A stretch of DNA of 64,000 bases from CAXBBB01 sp963793245 (GTDB taxonomy: Bacteria; Bacteroidota; Rhodothermia; Rhodothermales; BA12), in contig CAWBZG010000005.1 in NCBI GenBank assembly GCA_963793245.1, positions 806,001-870,000 on the forward strand, read 5' to 3'. The notes under the pieces are model-generated. The model was given only the letters and a program-made list of their open reading frames with translations, had not been told where the DNA came from and did not search any database. Shown piece after piece: positions 26,161 through 36,645 of this stretch. Within the stretch, counting starts at the first letter, position 1; each line of letters opens with the position of its first letter. Position numbers and translations under genes: made by a program.

Positions 26161-26975
26161 GAGCCAGGGAGACGACGGGAAGAGTCGACGCAACGCCGTC
26201 GCCCGACGCCTGCTCCTTGGTCAACTCGGGCGCGATGGGGACGGTCCACCACAACAGTTCGAGGCGGCCGTCGAAGTGCTCGACCAGAGCGGTACAGCTT
26301 TCGACCCAATCGCCGCAGTTGAGGTAGCGGATGCCGTCGATCATCCGGTCATCGGCGCTGTGGATATGACCGCACACGACGCCGTCGACTTCGTACTCGA
26401 TGGCTTTCTGCGCGACAGCGTCCGAGAAGTCGGCGACGAACTGGACGGCGCGCTTGGCCTTGTGCTTGAGCCACGCCGAGAGCGACCAGTACGGTTTGCC
26501 CATCCGCTTGCGCATCGCGTTGTAGTGCCGGTTCGAGGACGAGCGCGATGCGGTACGCCGACGATCCCAGCTTGCTCAACCACCGCGCGTGCCGGACGAC
26601 GCCGTCGAACTCGTCGCCGTGCAACACGAGAAACTGCTTGCCGTCCGCCGTCGTGTGGATGGCGTTGCGCTGCACGACGATCTCGCCGAACCGATGGCCG
26701 ACGAACTGGCGCGCGAACTCGTCGTGGTTGCCGGGGATGTAGACCATCCGAGCGCCTTTGCGCGCCTTGCGCAGCAGCTTCTGGACGACGTCGTTGTGCG
26801 ACTGCTCCCAATACCAACTCTTCTGGAGCGCCCACCCATCGAACACGTCGCCGACCAGATACCAGCGCTCGGCGTCGACGTGTTTGAGGAAGTCGAGCAG
26901 CAGGTCGGCTCGACAGTCGCGCGTGCCTAGGTGGAAGTCGGAGATCCAGACGGTGCGGTAGCGAATCGGCTCCAT
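26153..26975 (-). pseudogene. LpxH-like metallophosphoesterase, one apparent +1 frameshift
   Basis: The frame from 26975 has the calcineurin-type metal motifs SDFHLGT, GDVFDGW, GNHDEF and LHGDEFD; near 26530 it moves to the frame with RMGKPYWSLSAWLKHKAK and GHIHSADDR, ending at 26153. The span is 823 bases, 1 mod 3; CTCGAAC at the junction can be read as CTC or CTG plus AAC. The joined product of 273 residues resembles UDP-2,3-diacylglucosamine diphosphatase relatives, which act in lipid A or glycolipid synthesis. It is coupled to the downstream glycosyltransferase. Confidence 0.82.
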
Positions 26976-27564
26976 GACGGATATGCGGTTGGATTGTGCA
27001 ACCTAGCCGGGGGGTGTTACCGGGCGTTTATCGGGCCGTTATCGCGGTGTTGCTGATTCTTCCGTTGCTGTCCCTGCCCCCATCCCTCCGGTTTGTCATT
27101 GCGAGGAGTGCGGTGATGTGGCAATCTCGGCGTTTGTCTGCGAGGTGGAGCCAGCGATCGTTTTCGCGATCTCTGTCGTGTCGTGTTATCTGCATTCCGC
27201 TGCGCGGGGCCTTCTTTTGACTTGATTCAAAAGAAGCAAAAGTTCAAGGCTGGACTCGCTCCGGCTGACGCGGCGCTACGAGGCTGAAAACGTCCAAACT
27301 CGCTCGCAAGCTCACTCAAACAGGACCTTTTCTTGACGCCTCTTCGCTCTGCGCCTGTTTCGCCGGACCGAGATCAGGCCAATTCATGATCGACTCAAAC
27401 ACGGTGGCCCTACGCAACAGTTGCGGGCGATGACGCACCCCGTAGCGCCGTTGCATGCAACGGCGTTGCTCCGTCGCCAAGACATACTCAAACGCCAAAG
27501 CGCCCGGCCCCTCACTTGGAGAGACCGGGCGCTCAATGATCTCGAAAGATCAGGTCGGCGATGT
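26976..27564. other. Gene-free stretch of repeats between metallophosphatase and T9SS protein
   Basis: No convincing gene is seen. It holds a diverged copy of the sdhA-sdhB repeat (about 27085-27130), a perfect 10-bp hairpin (27211-27220 with 27227-27236, CTTCTTTTGA), then about 27237-27400, which on the + strand reads as a broken peptide with KFKAGLAPADAALRG. From memory, sequences of this type recur in intergenic regions of Bacteroidota genomes. A 60-residue minus-strand reading at 27316-27498 is judged spurious. Confidence 0.5.
27500..27532 (-). terminator. Intrinsic terminator of the T9SS-sorted protein gene
   Basis: GCGCCCGG and CCGGGCGC (27500-27507, 27525-27532) form a perfect 8-bp GC-rich stem, extended by an A-T pair. 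On the minus strand it is followed by TTTGGCGTTTG. It lies 33 bases after the stop of the large surface-protein gene. Confidence 0.75.
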
Positions 27565-28036
27565 TTAGCGGACGACTGTCAGCGCGCGACTGATTGATCC
27601 GTTGGGCGTCGTCAAGCGGTACAGGTAGGTACCCGGCGCCAGTGTCGATGCGTCGAACGAAGCTTCGAATGTGCCCTGCGGCTGAACATCACCATCGGCG
27701 AGAACGGTGATTTCGCGGCCCATCAGGTCGTAGATCGCGAGGTAGACCGGAGCCGACTCGGTGAGCGCGAACTGAATCCGCGTCATACCCGACGAGGGGT
27801 TCGGCATCGCCGTGATCGCCAGCGAGGTCGCCGCGATTTCGTTGATCTGGTCGATGGAGACCGTTTTGGAGCCGTCGTTGAGAAGCGCGTCCAAGGCGGT
27901 CCATCCGGCGATCCAGACGCGACTGCGAGGATCGAACGCGCCACGGTAGCTCACCTCGGTGAACCAGTCGCCGAGCTTGTCAGCCGAGTAGTCCGCACCC
28001 GAAGCGGCTACGCTGCTGCTGCCGACGCGGGGATCG

Positions 28037-29108
28037 AGGCAGTTGCCGGGCTCAGCGTCGCGACAGACCGCTCCGATCTGCGGATCAGCCGACGTGTTGC
28101 CGCCTGCCACGTACGTCGCGAACGTACCCGCCGCATCGCCTCGGATGAAGTCCGAAAATGCTGCGCCCTGGCCGAACGAGCCAAACACGTTGTTCACGAT
28201 CTGCAAGCGGCCCGCGCTGAACTGATCGAACGCGTCGAAGGCGCCGCCGCTGCCCTCGTCTACGCGCAGCGCGCGGCCCGGTCCGTCGGTGAAGACCGAG
28301 TTGAAGTACGATACCGCCGTGCCTTCGCGCAGGCGCACCAGTGGCGCGTTGCCGTCGTTGCCCGGAGCAGAAGCCACGCCCGAGCCGATGTAGGTCGCGT
28401 TCGAGATCGCGCCCGTCGAGAACGGCGTCGCGTTCGTGCCGCCGTCGTCGCCGCCGTCCTGCTCGGCGCAGCGTCCGGCCTCGTCGTCGTCCTGGATGCA
28501 GAACCAGAACTGACCACGTCCCGACCAGCCCTGGTCGGTGTCGAAGCCGTCGTCAGCCGAAAACGCGACGGCGGCGTACTTGATGTCGACGGTTCCGCCG
28601 AAGATCTCGATGCCGTCGTCGTTGCTCGCGAAGATCTCGACGTACTCGATCGTCGTGCCGTTGCCGACGCCGCCGAGCGTGAGGCCCTGGATTTCGTCGC
28701 CTTCGACGCCCGAGATCGAGAAGCCCGAGTGGCGGATCGAGACGTAGCGCAGGCTCCCGCTGTTGTCGGCCGGATTGCTGCCGCCGTACTGAGCCGACTC
28801 GCTGGTCGGGTCGATGCCTTCGATCTGGTTGTTGGTCGTCGGCTGGTTGGTCGGCGCGCTGCCGAGCAGAATGACGCCTGCCCAGAGACCGCGATCCTCT
28901 TCCGTCAGGTCGCCCGAGTCGGAGAGGTCGTCCTCTTCGGCGGTGAAGATGATGGGCTGCTCCGCCGTTCCGACGGCCATCAGCTTGGCGCCTTTGCGGA
29001 CGATGAGTGCAGCGGCGCCGTCGCCAGTCGTGATGTCGGTGTTGAGCACGCCGCGCACGACGGTACCGGCCTCGATCGTGAGCGTGGCGCCGTTGTCGAC
29101 GAAGATCA
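28037..29108 (-). repeat. Tandem repeat unit 2 (distal) in T9SS surface protein
   Basis: This DNA core is almost identical to 29366-30438, with a constant offset of 1329 bases (1330 after the inserted base near 29958). Only scattered substitutions are visible. Such identity between in-gene copies points to a recent duplication or ongoing gene conversion. Confidence 0.9.
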
Positions 29109-29365
29109 ACCCGTCAAGCAGGTATTCGTTTTCGCTCGTCCAACGCGTGTCGGCCGTAATGTCGGCGGTTACGCGGATCGTTTGTCCTTCGGCCTGAGCT
29201 CGCGCATCGTCGTTGAGGAACGCGTCGAGAGCTGTCCATCCGGCGATCCAGACTGGAGCGTTGGGATCGAAGGCGCCTTTGTAGTCAACATCCAAGAACC
29301 AGTCGCCGAGCTTGTCAGCCGAAAAATCGGCGCCCATCGTTTCGGCTGCACTCGACTTGGGGTTG

Positions 29366-30438
29366 AGGCAGTTGCCGGGCTCAGCGTCGCGACAGACCGC
29401 TCCGATCTGCGGATCAGCCGACGTGTTGCCGCCTGCCACGTACGTCGCGAACGTACCCGCCGCATCGCCTCGGATGAAGTCCGAGAATGCTGCGCCCTGA
29501 CCGAACGAGCCAAACACGTTGTTCACGATCTGCAAGCGGCCCGCGCTGAACTGATCGAACGCGTCGAAGGCGCCGCCGCTGCCCTCGTCTACGCGCAGCG
29601 CGCGGCCCGGTCCGTCGGTGAAGACCGAGTTGAAGTACGATACCGCCGTGCCTTCGCGCAGGCGTACCAGTGGCGCGTTGCCGTCGTTGCCCGGAGCAGA
29701 AGCCACGCCCGAGCCGATGTAGGTCGCGTTCGAGATCGCGCCCGTCGAGAACGGCGTCGCGTTCGTGCCGCCGTCGTCGCCGCCGTCCTGCTCGGCGCAG
29801 CGTCCGGCCTCGTCGTCGTCCTGGATGCAGAACCAGAACTGACCACGTCCCGACCAGCCCTGGTCGGTGTCGAAGCCGTCGTCAGCCGAAAACGCGACGG
29901 CGGCGTACTTGATGTCGACCGTTCCGCCGAAGATCTCGATGCCGTCGTCGTTGCTCGGCGAAGATCTCGACGTACTCGATCGTCGTGCCGTTGCCGACGC
30001 CGCCGAGCGTGAGGCCCTGGATCTCGTCGCCTTCGACGCCCGAGATCGAGAAGCCCGAGTGGCGGATCGAGACGTAGCGCAGGCTCCCGCTGTTGTCGGC
30101 CGGGTCGCTGCCGCCGTACTGAGCCGACTCGCTGGTCGGGTCGATGCCTTCGATCTGGTTGTTGGTCGTCGGCTGGTTGGTCGGCGCGCTGCCGAGCAGA
30201 ATGACGCCTGCCCAGAGACCGCGATCTTCTTCCGTCAGGTCGCCCGAGTCGGAGAGGTCGTCCTCTTCGGCGGTGAAGATGATGGGCTGCTCCGCCGTTC
30301 CGACGGCCATCAGCTTGGCGCCTTTGCGGACGATGAGTGCAGCGGCGCCGTCGCCGGTCGTGATGTCGGTGTTGAGCACGCCGCGCACGACGGTACCGGC
30401 TTCGATCGTGAGCGTGGCGCCGTTGTCGACGAAGATCA
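29366..30438 (-). repeat. Tandem repeat unit 1 (proximal) in T9SS surface protein
   Basis: This is the partner of 28037-29108. It carries the one-base insertion (GCTCGGCG instead of GCTCGCG on the + strand). Outside the core the two units diverge (for example around 29320-29360 versus 27990-28035), so the duplication boundaries have already drifted. Confidence 0.9.
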
Positions 30439-30640
30439 GCCCATCGAGCAAATACTCGTTGCCGTTCGACCACGTCGTATTCGACGTGATGTCGGCGGTT
30501 ACACGGACGGTGCTGGTCTGCGCCATCGCCGAAGAGGCGGTGAGGAGCAGCACCAGTGCTGCGAGGCGAAGGGTAGCGAGTGCTTTCATGGGTTGGAAGC
30601 GTTTGGTGGACCCGACTGGCAGAGTGCCGCTCGGGAAGGG

Positions 30641-33600
30641 TTAGTTGGTGGGCGTAGCCGGTGTCGCCCGAGCGCCGCCGCCGAAGCGCGGGCTGTAGCT
30701 CAGGCCGAGCGAAAAGCTGGTGCCACGGTCGCGCTGGGCGAAGAAGGCGTCGCCGCCACCTGGACGCGTGGCGTCGTAGACCTCGCGGAAGTCCGATCCC
30801 AGGATGTTCTTGACCGACAGTTTGAGCGAGAATTGCCCCGGTAGCCGCTGCGAAGCGGTGAAGTCGAGTTGCGGGACCGGCTCCTCGTACACGTCGGGCG
30901 TGCCGCCGAGCGAGACGCGGCTCAAGCGGCGACCGAACACATTGAAGTAGACGCCGATGTTGGTGCCGCTCTCGAAGTTCTCGTAGGCCAGGTCCGCGTT
31001 GACGATGAACGGGCTTTGTCCCTGGAGCGCGCGTGTGTCGCTGGCGTCGGGGTCGAGACCAGCGGCGGAAGTCGAGTTCGGTCGAGTCGATGGAGATCGT
31101 CGATCCGATGAACGACGCGTTGACGCCCAGATTGAGGTTGCGCAGGATCGGCGTGCCGCTCAGCGACGGCACGCAATCGGCCCAGGCCCTGACGCGCTTC
31201 GAGTTCGAGGCCCAGCACTTCGGCGCTCGACACGTTGCGGAACGACTGCGTGCCGTTGTTCGAGATGATGACGCGCTCGATCGGGTTTTGGAAGTCCTTG
31301 AAGTAGACGCTCGCCGCGATGATATCGCCGGGATTGGTAAACCACTCCCAACGCAGATCGTAGTTGGTGATGAGCGTGCGATCCAGATCCGGAGTTGCCG
31401 ACTACCTGCTCGCCCAGCGCGAAGTCGACCCTGGCGCCCGGTGCCAGTTCGAGGAACGTCGGGCGGGCCAGCGTCCGCGTCGCCGCCGAGCGCAGGTTCA
31501 TGTTGTCCGTCAGCGCGTAGACCACGTTGACCGACGGTAGCCAGTCGCGCGTGTCCTTATCGCTTCGGGCGAAGAAGCCGCGTCGTGTCGCTCGTGGCGG
31601 CGTTGATGACCGTCGAGTCGACGCGCTGCGTCAGGATGTCCTGCGTCGTCGACTCGTAGCGCGCTCCGGCGATGATGCGCAGCCGCTCGAACGGCTCGAC
31701 TTCGAACTGTCCGTAGCCCGCCGCGACAGTCAAGTCGGCGTCGTAGTTGTTGCCCAGCACCAACTGGTTCTGGCTGTTGTCGACGACGTACGATCCGATC
31801 TGGAAGCGCGTCGGGTTGCCGTTCGGCGTCGAAGCGCGTCGTGTCGGTCACGCCGAGTTGCCCGAAGAAACCGGCCACGTCGCCCAAGCCGTCTTCGCCC
31901 GCGCCAAACTCGACGTCGTCGAACGCATAGTCGAAGCGGCGCTCGGTCGCCTCACGCGTCGTGCGGTCGTAGCGTCCGCCGAACTTGAACTGAATCGGAC
32001 GGCTCGCCACATTCATCGGCACCGTCACATCGAGCTTGCCGCCCTGAACGTCTTCCTGTGTCTGCCGGAAAAACCGCGACTGCCCGTTAACGCCGACGAC
32101 GCTCAGCGTTGTAGAACGACGTGTCGCGCCCGCCGATGTTGCGCGTCGTGATCGTGTTGGCGAAGAAGCGCTGATCCGGCTCGTCGATGGTGTTCGTCGC
32201 ATACGTGCCCATCCACTCGATGGTCGCGTTCGAGGCGGCAGGAATCTGGTGGCGTCCGCGCAATTGGAGCGAGTAGAGATCGCGCTCGGTGTAGGCGAGC
32301 GCGCGGTCGACGAAGACCTGCGACGATCGAGCTGCTCGGGGAAAAAGCCCGGAGCAAACGCGCCTGTTGCTCAGCACTGCGCGAGTAGAGCGAGTTGAGG
32401 CCGATCTCGTTGCGCGATCCCATGCGGTACGTGAAGTTGGCGATGCCGCCCCAGTTGATCTCTTCGGTCCCGCGCGCGTCGTTGAGCAGCAGTTGCGGAC
32501 GGATGCTCGCGTTGCCCTCCTCGTCGATGCTCGTTGAACGTGTAGCGCTCGACGCGCCGCCGTCGTAGAAGTCGGACGAACGGCCCCAGTTGAGGCTCAG
32601 CACGTAGCCCAGCGCGTTGGTGCCCAAGTCGTGCCGGTTGCCCAGCGACACGGCGTAGCTCTGATTGATCGGTCCCTCGCCCTGCCGCATGTCGAACGTC
32701 TGGCCGAACGCACGCGAGATGTCATCCAGCTGCTGCGCCTGGACCGGGTCGCGCCGTGCCTGACGCGGGTTGGGAATCGCGCCGGTGCCGTTGAAAAAGT
32801 TGGGCAGTTCGCGCGTGCCGTCGTCGAACGCAAACAGGTCATTGCTGCCGCCGGCGAGAACAGGAAGCCGTCCTGAAACTGCGTTTGGGTATCGAAGCCC
32901 GAAGATGCCGAAAAGCGCAACTCGAACGCTTCGGGGAACGACTTGGTGCGGATGTCGACGAGGCCGCCCGAGAAGTTGCCCGGCTGATCGGGCGTAAAGG
33001 TTTTGAGCGTGACGATGTTTTCGAGCAGGTTGCTAGGAAACAGGTCGAACTGGACGCTGCGCCGGTCCGGGTCGGCGGTCGGCAGCGCTGGCGCCGTTGA
33101 GTTGCGTGTTCGAGTAGCGGTCGCCCAGTCCGCGCACGACGACGAACTTGCCGCCGACGACGCTCGCTCCGGTCACGCGCTCCATCGCATCTGCCGCGTC
33201 CGATGCGCCGCTCTTGCTGATCGTTTCGGCGCTGATGGCATCTGACACGCCTGCCGCGTTCTGTCGGTCACGCAGCAGAGCCGCCTCGTTGTTGCGCACC
33301 AGCCGGGCTTCGACGACGACTTCGCCCAATAGCTGCACGTCCTCGCTCATCGTGATGTCGATGCGTGTCGTCTCGCCCGCTTTGATTTCGACGCCCGTAA
33401 TGCGCTGCGTCGTGAAGCCGACCGACGAAAACACGACGTCGTACGTCCCGACTGCGATGTCGGGAATCCGATATTTGCCGTCGATGTCGGTAGCGGCTCC
33501 CTGCGTCGTGCCGTCGATGACAACCGTCGCGCCGATGACGCCTTCGCTGAAGTCGGCGTCGATGACCGTTCCGGCGAGGATGCCGGTTTGAGCGTGGAGT

Positions 33601-33671
33601 GGAGAGAAGCCTGTCAGGGCGAACAGGACGAGCGCAAAGGCGAGCGCGACGCGGTGTGAGAGAGCGATCAT
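30641..33671 (-). pseudogene. TonB-dependent receptor with at least seven apparent frameshifts
   Basis: From 33671: signal peptide (VALAFALVLFALTGFSPLHAQ), carboxypeptidase-regulatory-like domain (LAGTVIDADFSEGVIGATVVIDG), plug with VSDAISAETISKSGASDAADAMERVTGASVVGGKFVVVRGLGDRYSNTQLNGA. The barrel continues in changing frames: FDTQTQFQDGFLF, INQSYAVSLGNRHDLG, TERDLYSLQLRGRH, GGRYDRTTREATERRF, LSAATRTLARPTFLELAP-like, and the C-terminus LKLSVKNILGSDFREVYDATRPGG. All barrel segments are present in order, so the gene is probably whole in the organism. It is followed after 51 bases by the T9SS surface-protein gene, a receptor/partner pairing frequent in Bacteroidota. Confidence 0.85.
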
Positions 33672-33958
33672 TAAACCGAAAAGCGAGGTGGGATGAACCT
33701 GCCAGAGGAGAAGGATTCCGGCTCAAGGGGATGGGAGCCGGAAGAGCGAGCAACCTATCCGGGCCGAGTTACCCGAGTGTGTTCGGGCCATTACCTCACC
33801 GTTATCCGATCAAGACCTCAGTGTTACCCGCCCAAGCTTCACAGACCACACCGCCAGGTAACGGACAGCCTCTGTGCTACGGATTCGCGTGATACAAAGC
33901 GCTCGTCTTGCCGCCGTTGGTGTGCCCATCCCGGCGATCGGAACAGGGTGGTGCCAGA

Positions 33959-35254
33959 ATGTTTGTTGGACCGACTAATACGGATATTCTGTTGCCTACC
34001 CACTCCTCGGCCCGCGTTGGGCTGGTTCTCTTCGCGCTGTGGCTGATGGTATTCGCGGCGGCAAGCCAGATCATGATCGTCTCCCCGATCCTGCCCGACA
34101 TCGCGCGCGCGTTGGACGTGGAGACGGGGCGCCTCGGCTCGCTGATTTCGGTCTACGCGATCATGCTGGGCGTCTTCTCGCTCGTCGCCGGACCCGTCTC
34201 GGACCGCCTGGGTCGACGCGTCATTCTGCTCGCCGGTACGCTGTCGATGGGCGTCGTGCTGCTGCTCCACGGATTGGCACACAGCTTCTGGGCGCTGCTC
34301 ACCATGCGGATGCTGGCGGGCGCGGCTGGCGGACTCTTGTCGGGCGCTGCCGTCGCCTACGTCGGTGACTTCTTCCCCTACGAGCGGCGCGGATGGGCCA
34401 ACGGCTGGGTGATGAGCGGCATCGCACTGGGTCAGGTGCTAGGCATTCCGGCTGGCAAGATCCTCGCGACGCAACTCGGGTTCGAGTGGCCATTCGTCGC
34501 GTACGGCTTCGTGATGCTACTCGCTGCGTTTCTGACGTGGCGCTTCGTCCCCCAACCGGACGTCCAACTCGCCAAGGACCGCGTCACGTTTGGAGGCGCG
34601 TTTCGTTCGTATCGCGCGCTGCTCGCCCAGCCTGCCCCGCGCGCCGCCGTCGTCGGCTACGCGCTGATGTTTCTCGCCATCGGCCTGTTCATCCCCTACT
34701 TCCCGCTCTGGCTCGAAAACGAAATCGGACTGACCGGCAACGCCATCGCGGGTCTCTTCCTGGTCGGCGGACTGGCGAACTTGGCGACGGGGCCGATGGC
34801 GGGCAAGCTGTCGGACCGCGTCGGACGCAAACCGCTCGTCGTGGCGTCGTGCGTGCTCTTCGCCCTCGCGCTTCTCGCCACCCCCTACGTCGTCACCGGC
34901 CTGGCAACGGCCTACGTCTTCTTCGCCCTCGCAATGGTGAGCGTGGCGATGCGCATCGCGCCGCTGCAGTCGCTCGTGTCGGCCCTCGTCCCGGACTCCC
35001 AGCGCGGCGTGATGATGAGCGGCGCCGTTTCGGTCGGTCAAGTCGGCATGGCGACGGGCGCCGGACTCGCCGGACTGATCTACGCGACGTTCGGCATCGG
35101 CGGCAATACCGTCGGCGCTACGGTCGCCGTCGCGCTGATGGCCGTCGTGGTCGTCTACTTCCTCCCCGAACCAAAAGGCGACGCGCCAGATCGCGCCGGA
35201 GTCACGCGGCCGCTATCGACTCGCGCCCAGCACCCTCCGCATGTGGCAGGGTGA
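33959..35254 (+). CDS. Major facilitator superfamily transporter
   Basis: The ATG at 33959 gives 431 residues with twelve hydrophobic segments. The motif-A loop GPVSDRLGRRVILL lies between helices 2 and 3 and is echoed by KLSDRVGRKPLV in the second half; MIVSPILPDIARAL at helix 1 is typical of DHA1-type drug:proton antiporters. The substrate is not predictable. It is divergent from the TonB receptor with about 290 bp between them; that stretch holds a 9-bp hairpin (33716-33743) and no gene. Its 3' end overlaps the next convergent gene. Confidence 0.88.
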   Translation: MFVGPTNTDILLPTHSSARVGLVLFALWLMVFAAASQIMIVSPILPDIARALDVETGRLGSLISVYAIMLGVFSLVAGPVSDRLGRRVILLAGTLSMGVVLLLHGLAHSFWALLTMRMLAGAAGGLLSGAAVAYVGDFFPYERRGWANGWVMSGIALGQVLGIPAGKILATQLGFEWPFVAYGFVMLLAAFLTWRFVPQPDVQLAKDRVTFGGAFRSYRALLAQPAPRAAVVGYALMFLAIGLFIPYFPLWLENEIGLTGNAIAGLFLVGGLANLATGPMAGKLSDRVGRKPLVVASCVLFALALLATPYVVTGLATAYVFFALAMVSVAMRIAPLQSLVSALVPDSQRGVMMSGAVSVGQVGMATGAGLAGLIYATFGIGGNTVGATVAVALMAVVVVYFLPEPKGDAPDRAGVTRPLSTRAQHPPHVAG

Positions 35255-35859
35255 CGGTCTCATTGACCTGGCGGCGAACGAGCAGAACAACGGTGCAGTC
35301 GCCGATCTTCGTTCCAGGTATACCAGCGCCTCATCATATTGAGCGATCAAGCCGCACTCCTGATACCAGAGTGTGCGGAGCACGATTTGTAGGTTTCCGG
35401 CCCGCTCGACATGCTCTCGTAACCACCGCCGAAGCATTCGGTTGTAGATCATGTGCCGATCCGCTCAGTCGTACAGGGCAGCGAGTGTTGCGCTTCGTAG
35501 ACGCGTCCCAGTAAGAGCGCGTCTGGTAGCGAAAATCGGAAGTCACTCCCGTAGTTGCCGCCGCCTGCCACGCCGTTTCGAGGGGTGACGCCGGATGCAC
35601 GAACCCTTAGTGAACAATGCCATGCGCGGCTCACTGACGCGTAGCGAGTCGACCAGACCGAAGTGATACTGCGCAGCCTTTACGACGTCCGCGCGGTTGG
35701 TGACCAGTTCCTCTCGGATGCTCTCGCGCGCTGTTTGGGCTGCCTCCAGATCCGCGCGATTCTGCAGCCACGCATTGGCCCCGAGCGCGAGCACAACGCC
35801 TAACACGACGAAAAACGATTCGAGGAGCAGGGACTGCCAGTGTATGTACCGATCGGCCA
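35213..35859 (-). pseudogene. Membrane-anchored hypothetical protein, several frameshifts
   Basis: The start at 35859 (MADRYIHWQSLLLESFFVVLGVVLALGANAW) has one membrane helix, then a helical part with ARESIREELVTNRADVVKAAQYHFG. The sense continues in other frames as HPASPLETAWQAAATTGVTSDFRYQTRSYWDAS and MIYNRMLRRWLREHVERAGNL, ending near 35213. The ESFFVVLGVVLALGAN segment is a recurring start of small Bacteroidota membrane proteins of unknown function. It overlaps the end of the MFS gene on the other strand and the remnant of a DUF5615 toxin. Confidence 0.55.
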
Positions 35860-35931
35860 TGAGACACGAGATAGACCCCCGAAGGTAAGCCGACAACGCA
35901 GCTGCGCATCGATCCAGATGAGACCGTTCAC
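35860..35931 (-). pseudogene. Truncated DUF5615 toxin remnant
   Basis: A GTG at 35931 overlaps the antitoxin stop (GTGA) as in intact pairs. It encodes NGLIWIDAQL, the typical DUF5615 N-terminus with its acidic residue, but similarity stops after about ten residues and the frame runs into the next gene. The remaining ~100 residues of the toxin are gone, so the module cannot make an active toxin. Confidence 0.6.
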
Positions 35932-36153
35932 GCTGCCAACAGCCGAGGGTGATCCATCTGCGCGCTTGCGAACCGCAGCGCCGCGTCTACGTCCGCCAGT
36001 TCCAGATCCGGTAGTTCGTCGATTACCTGCTCCTCGTGTCAACCCTGCCGCCAGTAGATCCAGCACGTCCTGCACGCGAATGCGCATTCCTCGAATGCAC
36101 GGGCGTCCCCCGCACTGCGCCGGATTGATCGTGATGCGTGCTTTCCAGTCCAT
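35928..36153 (-). pseudogene. DUF433 antitoxin, one apparent +1 frameshift
   Basis: The frame from 36153 reads MDWKARITINPAQCGGRPCIRGMRIRVQDVLDLLAAGLT, the DUF433 N-terminal half. After one extra base near 36038 (ACACGAG can be read as ACA or ACC plus GAG) it continues as EEQVIDELPDLELADVDAALRFA to a stop at 35928. The span is 226 bases, 1 mod 3, giving 74 residues when corrected. It lies directly after the shorter copy of the nrdJ terminator repeat. Confidence 0.75.
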
Positions 36154-36188
36154 GCAATGACAAACACCGATCGGCTGCGCACAGGTTC

Positions 36189-36241
36189 AACGCAAAGCGG
36201 CGCGCCCAGCGGAAGCCGAACGCGCCGCTCCGTTTATTGCC
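36189..36241 (-). repeat. Direct repeat copy of nrdJ terminator (distal)
   Basis: These 53 bases align with 36987-37039 at roughly 80% identity. The core AGCGGCGCG/CGCGCCGCT forms a perfect 9-bp stem (36196-36204 with 36221-36229), which on the minus strand ends in TTGCGTT. It can act as terminator for the DUF433/DUF5615 pair that lies between the two copies. Confidence 0.75.
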
Positions 36242-36276
36242 GGAGCGACGAGTCGCTTGGTACGACCCTCATTTCG

Positions 36277-36645
36277 TCAGCGCGGCTTAGCTGTTGAAAA
36301 CGGCCGATTTCGAATCACATCCCGATCTTGCATCAGCGATGTGTATCCGTTCCAAGCTGCTTCTGGCAAAGCGAGCACGCGCTCTGCAGTATCCATTGGA
36401 GATTCAGGAGCGAACCGGCAGTGGAGGACACACGGCGGCGGCTCGGCCTGTTCGCCAAAGATCAGTGCTCCAAAATCACGGTCGAAGGTGAGAAGCGTGG
36501 CCTCCGTCTGCACAGCTTTCCGAAGCACCTCAACGCCGAGTAAACCAGAGGCGAGTTCCGCGATAGCGTCCACCTGATACCCCTGATCACGCAGCGCGTT
36601 GATTGAAGGAAGCGGCACGTTCTCGTCGGCGAGGATTCGCCTCAT
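36277..36645 (-). CDS. DUF5615 PIN-like toxin
   Basis: The ATG at 36645 overlaps the antitoxin stop (ATGA) and gives 122 residues. MRRILADENVPLPSINALRDQGYQVDAI is the DUF5615 start with the D-E-N acidic cluster; later EATLLTFDRDFGALIFG carries the second acidic pair (TFDRDFG) of the PIN-like site. It is a predicted RNase toxin paired with the DUF433 gene upstream. Confidence 0.88.
   Translation of the reverse strand: MRRILADENVPLPSINALRDQGYQVDAIAELASGLLGVEVLRKAVQTEATLLTFDRDFGALIFGEQAEPPPCVLHCRFAPESPMDTAERVLALPEAAWNGYTSLMQDRDVIRNRPFSTAKPR

Larger units (their letters stand above)
27565..30589 (-). pseudogene. T9SS-sorted surface protein with tandem-duplicated body; one base inserted
   Basis: The start at 30589 encodes a signal peptide (LAALVLLLTASSAMAQ). 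The body is two near-identical units of about 443 residues, each with YLLDGLIFVDNGATLTIEAGTVVRG, GVILLGSAPTNQ, YVEIFASNDDGIEIFGGTV and WIAGWTALDA, typical of secreted parallel-beta-helix-like Bacteroidota proteins. The last ~80 residues (AMPNPSSGMTRIQFAL...YLYRLTTPNGSISRALTVVR) form a type IX secretion sorting domain. One inserted base near 29958 breaks the first unit; the second has GCG where the first has GCCG. The span is 3025 bases (1 mod 3); the intact product would be 1007 residues. It lies just after a TonB receptor gene. Confidence 0.85.

Noticed and set aside
27316..27498. 60-residue minus-strand peptide as a gene
   Set aside because: It lies in a repeat-rich intergenic element, has no recognised start context or family.
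27565..30589. Two separate T9SS genes
   Set aside because: Only one signal peptide and one sorting domain exist; the second unit continues in frame once the inserted base at about 29958 is removed.
30641..33671. Programmed ribosomal frameshifting to explain the receptor
   Set aside because: Too many shifts at unrelated sites, with no slippery heptamers.
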